Assembly (NCBI RefSeq): GCF_041008525.1
Contig: NZ_JBFLUG010000022.1
Coordinates: 17,982-81,981 of the forward strand
Source of the DNA: Parafrankia sp041008525
GTDB taxonomy: Bacteria > Actinomycetota > Actinomycetes > Frankiales > Frankiaceae
Direction: 5' to 3'
Length of the DNA: 64,000 nt
Shown: positions 59,709-64,000 of the stretch, one piece after another
Numbering within the stretch: position 1 is the stretch's first letter
Layout: each line of letters opens with the position of its first letter
Notes under the pieces: model-generated
Databases searched by the model: none
Seen by the model: the letters and a program-made list of their open reading frames with translations, nothing else
What the model was told of the DNA's origin: nothing
Translations under genes and position numbers: made by a program

Positions 59709-62385
59709 CCGGCTCCGCACCGGCAGGACCCGGGCCGGGTGGACCCGGATCAGCGGCGCCCGGCCCGGCAGGCGGCGGATCCGGCCACCCGCCCGGGTGG
59801 GACGCCTGGTGCAGCTCGCGGGCGGCCAGTGCCCGGCGCAGGTCGTCGGCGGCGTCGACCACCACCCGTGCGAGCACGGGTCCGACGTCCGGGCGGCCGA
59901 GCAACTGGTCCACGGCCGCGACGGTGCCGGCCGCGACCGCGTAACGGGGAAAGGCCGCCGCCGCCAGCTGGCGGACGGCGTGCGGAGAGCGCGCCGCCGC
60001 CAGCCGGGGCATGTCGGCGACGTACCGCTCGACGTAGGCCGCGGTGAGGTCGTCCTGGCCAGGCTGCCAGAAACCGAGCGCTGCGGCGGCGACCAGCCGC
60101 ACGGAGCTCACCTGGTCCTCGGTGACGGTCTTCCAGGCCCGGGCCTTGGCGACCGGGTCACCGACGGCGGCGCGGATCCGCGCCGCGTGCTCGGCGCCAC
60201 GGGTGCTCGGGTCGCAGGCGAGTTCGGCCCCGATCTCCGCCTCACCCGCGGCGTCCAGGACCACCAGGCGGCCAAGCAGGCGCCAGCGCAGATCCGGGTC
60301 GACGACCAGGCCGGCGGGCACGCCGCGGCCGTCCAGCCAGTCGCGCAGCAACCGCACCTCCGGCTGTTGCGCGCACGAGATCAGCCCACGTGCCGCGGCC
60401 AGCAGCCGGCCCTGGGCCGGGCCCGGCCCAGGGCCAGATCCAGATCCGGGGCCGGGGCCGGCCACGCTGTCGATCACCGAGCGGCAGGCGTCCACCAGGG
60501 CCTCCCGCGCGGCCCGGCGGTCCCGTGCCGGCAGGTAGCAGTCGACGACGGTGCCGGCCGCGAAGTGCAGGACGTCCTCCAGGACGGCGACGGAGCGCTC
60601 GGTGCGCAACGCCCGTACCGCGAGCGCGAGGTACTCCCCCGCCGGCCAGTCGGCATCCCGGATCAGGTCGGCCGCGGCAGACCACACGACGGCCCGCGCG
60701 AGCGGATCCGCCAGGTCGGGGAGCACCTCACCGAGGCGCTCCAGGTCACCGGGACCGAACCTGGTCTTCGCGTAGGTCAGGTCCCCGTCGTTGACGAGCA
60801 GCAGCCGCCCGGCCGCGGTGCCGACGAGCTCCGGGACCGCTGTCCGCCCGCCGGGAGCGGCCGGCTCCAGGTCGACCAGGACCCGGCGCCGCCGCGTCAC
60901 CGCACCGCCGCCCGGCGCGGAGTCGTAGACACCGAGCCCGACCCGGTGCGGCCGCGCGGCGGGCGCCTCGACCGGCGCGGTCCGCACGATCTCGACGGCC
61001 TCGTAGGCGCCCCGGTCGTCGAGCCGCACCTGCGGGCGCAGCGTGTCGAGCCGCGGGCGGCGCAGCCACGCCTCGGCCCATCCCGACAGGTCCTTCCCGC
61101 TGGCCCGGGCCAGGGCCGCGAGCAGGTCGTCCAGGGTGGCGTTGCCGAAGGCGTGGGCGGTGAAGTAGGCCCGCAGGCCGGCGAGGAAGTCGTCGTCGCC
61201 CACCCATTCGACGAGCTGGCGCAGCGCGGAGGCGCCCTTCGCGTAGGAGATGCCGTCGAAGTTCAGCAGGGCCGCCGCGGAGTCCGGGACCTCCAGCGGC
61301 GCCACCGGGTGGGTGGACGGGCGCTGGTCGGCCGCGTAGCCCCAGCTCTTGCGGCCCACCGCGAAGCTCGTCCAGGCCTGAGTGAAAGGGGTGGCCGCGG
61401 CCGTGACCCGGGTGCCCATGTACTCGGCGAAGGACTCGTTGAGCCACAGATCGTCCCACCAGCGCATGGTCACCAGGTCGCCGAACCACATGTGGGCCAT
61501 CTCGTGCGCGATCACGACGGCCCGCCGCTCGCGCTCGGCCTCGGTCACCGCCGAGCGGAAGACCAGCTCGTCACGGAAGACGACCAGGCCGGGGTTCTCC
61601 ATCGCGCCCATGTTGAACTCCGGCACGAACGCCTGGTCGTACTTCCCGAACGGGTACCGGATGCCGAACAGCGCGTGGTAGTGGTCCAGGCAGGCCGCGG
61701 TGAGCTCGAAGATCTCCGGTGCCTGGTCCTCCAGGTACGGGGCAAGGGAACGGCGGCAGAGCAGGGCCAGCGGCACATCGTCGTGCTCGCGGCTCCACAC
61801 CTGGTACGGCCCCGCGACCAGGGAGACCACATACGTGGCGAGCGGGGCGGTCGGTGCGAACTCCCACCGCCCGGGCGACACCCTGGTGCCCGCGCCGTTG
61901 GCCCGCACCTCCCAGGCCTCGGGGGCGCGGACCGTCAGGTGCAGCGGCGCCTTGATGTCCGGCTGGTCGAAGCAGGCGAAGACCCGGGCGGCGTCGTCGA
62001 GGAACGACTGCGCGTAGAGGTAGACCTCGCCGTCCTCGGTGTCGGTGAACCGGTGCAGCCCCTCACCGGTGTTCGTGCACTCCATGACCGCCCGCACGAC
62101 GAGGGTGTTCTCCGCCTCGAGCCCGTGCAGCGGCAGCCGGCCACCCTGCCAGCGCGCCCGGTCGACGTCGACGCCCCGCCCGTTCAGCCGGACGTCCTCC
62201 AGCGCGACCGCCCGGACGTCGACGAACGTGCCGGCGCCCGGGGTGCGGCAGGTGAACGACACGGTGGTGGTGGAGGCGAACCGTGGGCCGTCCGGCGTTC
62301 CGGTCAGGTCCAGGTCAACCCGGTAGGAACGGACCTGGACGAGCGCGGCCCGCGCCACGGCCTCGGCCTGTGTCAGCGGCTGCAT
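59698..62385 (-). CDS. pepN: Aminopeptidase N (M1 family)
   Basis: An 895-residue M1 zinc aminopeptidase. The substrate-binding GAMENPGLVVFRDE is near 262, the zinc motif HEMAHMWFGDLV near 294 and the third ligand in LWLNESFAEYMG near 317, with a Tyr (ISYAKG) near 380 as the transition-state residue. N-terminal beta-domain and a long C-terminal helical ERAP1-like domain complete the family length. ATG 62385 (MQPLTQAEA) was chosen because the upstream frame is a low-complexity extension. It is divergent from the APH-like gene across a repeat-containing gap. Confidence 0.93.
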   Translation of the reverse strand: MQPLTQAEAVARAALVQVRSYRVDLDLTGTPDGPRFASTTTVSFTCRTPGAGTFVDVRAVALEDVRLNGRGVDVDRARWQGGRLPLHGLEAENTLVVRAVMECTNTGEGLHRFTDTEDGEVYLYAQSFLDDAARVFACFDQPDIKAPLHLTVRAPEAWEVRANGAGTRVSPGRWEFAPTAPLATYVVSLVAGPYQVWSREHDDVPLALLCRRSLAPYLEDQAPEIFELTAACLDHYHALFGIRYPFGKYDQAFVPEFNMGAMENPGLVVFRDELVFRSAVTEAERERRAVVIAHEMAHMWFGDLVTMRWWDDLWLNESFAEYMGTRVTAAATPFTQAWTSFAVGRKSWGYAADQRPSTHPVAPLEVPDSAAALLNFDGISYAKGASALRQLVEWVGDDDFLAGLRAYFTAHAFGNATLDDLLAALARASGKDLSGWAEAWLRRPRLDTLRPQVRLDDRGAYEAVEIVRTAPVEAPAARPHRVGLGVYDSAPGGGAVTRRRRVLVDLEPAAPGGRTAVPELVGTAAGRLLLVNDGDLTYAKTRFGPGDLERLGEVLPDLADPLARAVVWSAAADLIRDADWPAGEYLALAVRALRTERSVAVLEDVLHFAAGTVVDCYLPARDRRAAREALVDACRSVIDSVAGPGPGSGSGPGPGPAQGRLLAAARGLISCAQQPEVRLLRDWLDGRGVPAGLVVDPDLRWRLLGRLVVLDAAGEAEIGAELACDPSTRGAEHAARIRAAVGDPVAKARAWKTVTEDQVSSVRLVAAAALGFWQPGQDDLTAAYVERYVADMPRLAAARSPHAVRQLAAAAFPRYAVAAGTVAAVDQLLGRPDVGPVLARVVVDAADDLRRALAARELHQASHPGGWPDPPPAGPGAADPGPPGPGPAGAEPVSG

Positions 62386-62430
62386 CAGCCGACGGTAGTG
62401 CCCTGACGGGCTCACCTGGGCGGACGGGCC

Positions 62431-62500
62431 ACGGCCGGGCACCGCCGGGCACCGCCGGGCACCGCCGGGCACCGCCGGGCACCGCCGGGCACCGCCGCCG
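62431..62500. repeat. 10-bp tandem repeat ACCGCCGGGC
   Basis: Five perfect copies (62441-62490), flanked by degenerate ones, lie in the divergent gap between pepN and the APH-like gene. The period is not a multiple of three, so the repeat is noncoding. It lies about 50 bases from the pepN start and may affect its promoter. Confidence 0.75.
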
Positions 62501-62640
62501 AGCCTCCCCGTGGTCCCCCGCCCGCCCCCGCGAACCCACGGTGACCGGATGTCACGCGGATGGGCGAACGCCGCCCGATCGCCTCTGCCGGATCGGCGCA
62601 GAATGCGGCGTGTGGCAGGCGAAGCGCGAGGAGCGGGGCG

Positions 62641-63741
62641 GTGACCGGCGGGGCGGTGGCGGGCGAGGCGGTGGCGGGCGAGGAGACGGACGAGGTGGAC
62701 CAGGTGGACGAGGCCGGTACGGGCAGCAGCACCGCGGGTCGGCACGGGGACATCACCCTCGACGAGCTCACCCGGCCCGGCGGTGACGTCCTCACCGACC
62801 GCAAGGGCCGGCTTGTCGTGCGCCACGGCGACATCGTCGTCAAGACCCATCTGGCCGAGGAGGAGCCGGAGCCGCTGCTCGCCCGGCTGCGTCTCGCCGG
62901 GGACCGGCGGCTGGCCGCGCTGCTGTTGCCGCCGCTGCGCATCCGCGGCGGGTTGGGCGGCCTGCTCGCGACCGTCGACGGCCGCCTGGTCAGCGCCTGG
63001 CCGGCCGCGACGGCCCTGCGTCCGGACGAGGTGGAGCGCCGGATCGAGGCCGCGCCCTGGTCCGCCGCCGCCGAACTGCTCGCCCGGCTGCACGCGACCG
63101 ATCTCACGGCCCCGGGCGTCTCGCTCGGCGCCGCGGGCGTGCCGCCCGCCGCGGTGTGCGCCCGGCTGCACCGGTCCCTGGACCGCCTGGCAGGTGCGCT
63201 CGCCACCGTGCCAGCCGGGGACGGGATCCACCGCCTGGCCGCCGACGTCCGGCGCGCGTACGAGACGCTGCCGCCGTGGCTCGGGCAGTCGCCGACCCGG
63301 CCTGGTGGCCGCCCCGCGCTGATCCACGGAGACTGGCACCTCGGCCAGGTCGTGCAGGCCACACCGACGTCGCGGCCGGGTGACAGGCCGGGCGCCGCCG
63401 CCACGGACGACGCCACGGACGCGGGCTGGCGGATCATCGACGTCGACGATCTCGGGTGGGGCGACCCCGCGTGGGATCTCGCCCGCCCGGCGGCCTGGTT
63501 CGCCGCCGGGCTGTTGCCGCCGGAGGTGTGGGCCGGCTTCCTCGGCGCCTACCTGGCCGCCGGCGGGATCGCCCTGGGCCCCGGCAGCGACCCGTGGGCC
63601 GCGCTGGACGGGCCGGCACGGGCAGTGACGGTGCAGTACGCGGCAGGCGCGCTCACCGACCTCGCGCAGTTCGGGACGCGGCTCGACGAGGGCGCCCGCG
63701 CTTTCCTGGACTGTGCCGGGCGGCTCGCCGCGGGAGCCTGA
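62641..63741 (+). CDS. Aminoglycoside phosphotransferase-like kinase
   Basis: A 366-residue APH/choline-kinase-like protein. Residues about 55-70 hold VVKTHLAEEEPEPLLARL (ATP-binding Lys and Glu), the catalytic loop ALIHGDWHLGQVV is near 225 and the metal site WRIIDVDDLGWGDPAWDLARP near 265. The Asn of the classical HGDxHxxN motif is replaced by Gln (HLGQ). Start GTG 62641 has GAGGAGCGGGG upstream. The head of about 25 residues is Gly/Glu/Asp-rich. The natural substrate is unknown; antibiotic resistance cannot be claimed. Confidence 0.8.
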   Translation: MTGGAVAGEAVAGEETDEVDQVDEAGTGSSTAGRHGDITLDELTRPGGDVLTDRKGRLVVRHGDIVVKTHLAEEEPEPLLARLRLAGDRRLAALLLPPLRIRGGLGGLLATVDGRLVSAWPAATALRPDEVERRIEAAPWSAAAELLARLHATDLTAPGVSLGAAGVPPAAVCARLHRSLDRLAGALATVPAGDGIHRLAADVRRAYETLPPWLGQSPTRPGGRPALIHGDWHLGQVVQATPTSRPGDRPGAAATDDATDAGWRIIDVDDLGWGDPAWDLARPAAWFAAGLLPPEVWAGFLGAYLAAGGIALGPGSDPWAALDGPARAVTVQYAAGALTDLAQFGTRLDEGARAFLDCAGRLAAGA

Positions 63742-63772
63742 CCCCGCCCTGATCGCCCGGTACGCTGCCACC

Positions 63773-64000
63773 GTGAGCTACCAGACGATGGTGTGCCCCA
63801 AATGCCACGGCGCGATGCGGACCTACAACCGCAACGGCGTCCAGATCGAGCAGTGTGACAACTGCCGCGGCATCTTCCTCGACTACGGCGAGCTGGAGGC
63901 GCTTACCCGCCTCGAGGGCCAGTGGGCCCAGGCTGCCCCGCCGACGCCCCCCCCCCCGCCCCCCGGCGCGCACCACAACCCCCCCGACCGGGGTGAGCGC
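63773..64000 (+). CDS. zf-TFIIB domain protein, 3' truncated by window edge
   Basis: The frame from GTG 63773 has the conserved zf-TFIIB pattern: MVCPKCHGAM, VQIEQCDNCRGIFLDYGELEAL, two CXXC pairs forming a zinc ribbon of a small protein family. The visible tail passes through a Pro-rich stretch encoded by two runs of C (11 at 63947-63957, then 6 after one G). The stop codon lies beyond the window. Confidence 0.75.
   Translation, partial: MSYQTMVCPKCHGAMRTYNRNGVQIEQCDNCRGIFLDYGELEALTRLEGQWAQAAPPTPPPPPPGAHHNPPDRGER

Noticed and set aside
59698..63771. Reading aminopeptidase N as a 1357-residue protein
   Set aside because: The first 462 residues are low-complexity antisense to the APH-like gene; M1 similarity starts near ATG 62385.
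1..64000. tRNA, rRNA, CRISPR, transposase, integrase or attachment sites
   Set aside because: No T-loop-like consensus in a clover-leaf context, no spaced repeat array and no mobile-element domain were seen by eye. A dedicated tRNA or IS search could still find a missed one.

Overview
The window is 64 kb of very GC-rich actinobacterial chromosome. Genes are dense on both strands, GTG and TTG starts are common, and stop/start overlaps (ATGA, GTGA) are frequent. The gene set is typical of a developmentally complex actinomycete: three Ser/Thr kinases, an ECF sigma factor with a SnoaL-like tail, a SARP regulator, a ClgR/PopR-like regulator beside clpP, and a GlnX-GlnH-PknG locus. I think of Frankia or a relative, but that is inference from gene content. 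I see no rRNA, tRNA, CRISPR array, transposase or phage gene, so this reads as ordinary chromosome rather than an island.

Layout. 1-10 kb: tail of a membrane protein, a DUF5703 protein, type II NADH dehydrogenase, an M20 peptidase, a bacterial zinc-finger-like protein, a secreted Trp/Lys/Asp pentad-repeat protein, DUF456, an ABC-F ATPase, and a Ser/Thr kinase with DUF309. 10-22 kb: DEDDh exonuclease with BRCT, an HTH regulator, a second membrane-anchored Ser/Thr kinase, a Nudix hydrolase, twin MerR regulators, clpP with a convergent ClgR-like gene, RecD2 helicase, and a TetR gene with an obvious double-palindrome operator. 22-36 kb: plsC-type acyltransferase, secreted zinc metallopeptidase, flavin/PNPOx-like protein, LCMT-type methyltransferase, a double-TetR regulator, acyl-CoA ligase, a VIT/APC/beta-propeller operon, sulfotransferase, STAS protein and ECF sigma factor.

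36.3-45.5 kb is the most coherent block. Eight same-strand genes, mostly overlapping, encode GlnX (membrane sensor), GlnH (amino-acid-binding lipoprotein), a helical protein, a small zinc-ribbon protein, PknG kinase, a PP2C phosphatase, a VWA protein and an FHA protein. In mycobacteria GlnH-GlnX-PknG senses external Glu/Asp and controls central nitrogen/carbon metabolism. Here the kinase, its probable opposing phosphatase, a phosphothreonine-binding FHA protein and a VWA scaffold are wired into the same transcript. The zinc ribbon that is fused to PknG in Streptomyces-type homologues is a separate upstream frame here.

45.8-64 kb: methyltransferase, an ATGA-coupled small frame plus nhaA convergent with a DsbA-like oxidoreductase, a fused ATPase-permease ABC exporter, then a tightly coupled SARP-B1-B2-ABC cassette. 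B1 (PqqD/RRE) and B2 (transglutaminase-like protease) are lasso-peptide maturation proteins, but no cyclase (asparagine-synthetase-like C protein) and no credible precursor was found. The end holds a membrane PI-PLC-like protein, small repeat-rich membrane proteins, enoyl-CoA hydratase, aminopeptidase N, an APH-type kinase and a truncated zf-TFIIB protein. Several convergent pairs share strong GC-rich hairpins that look like bidirectional terminators.
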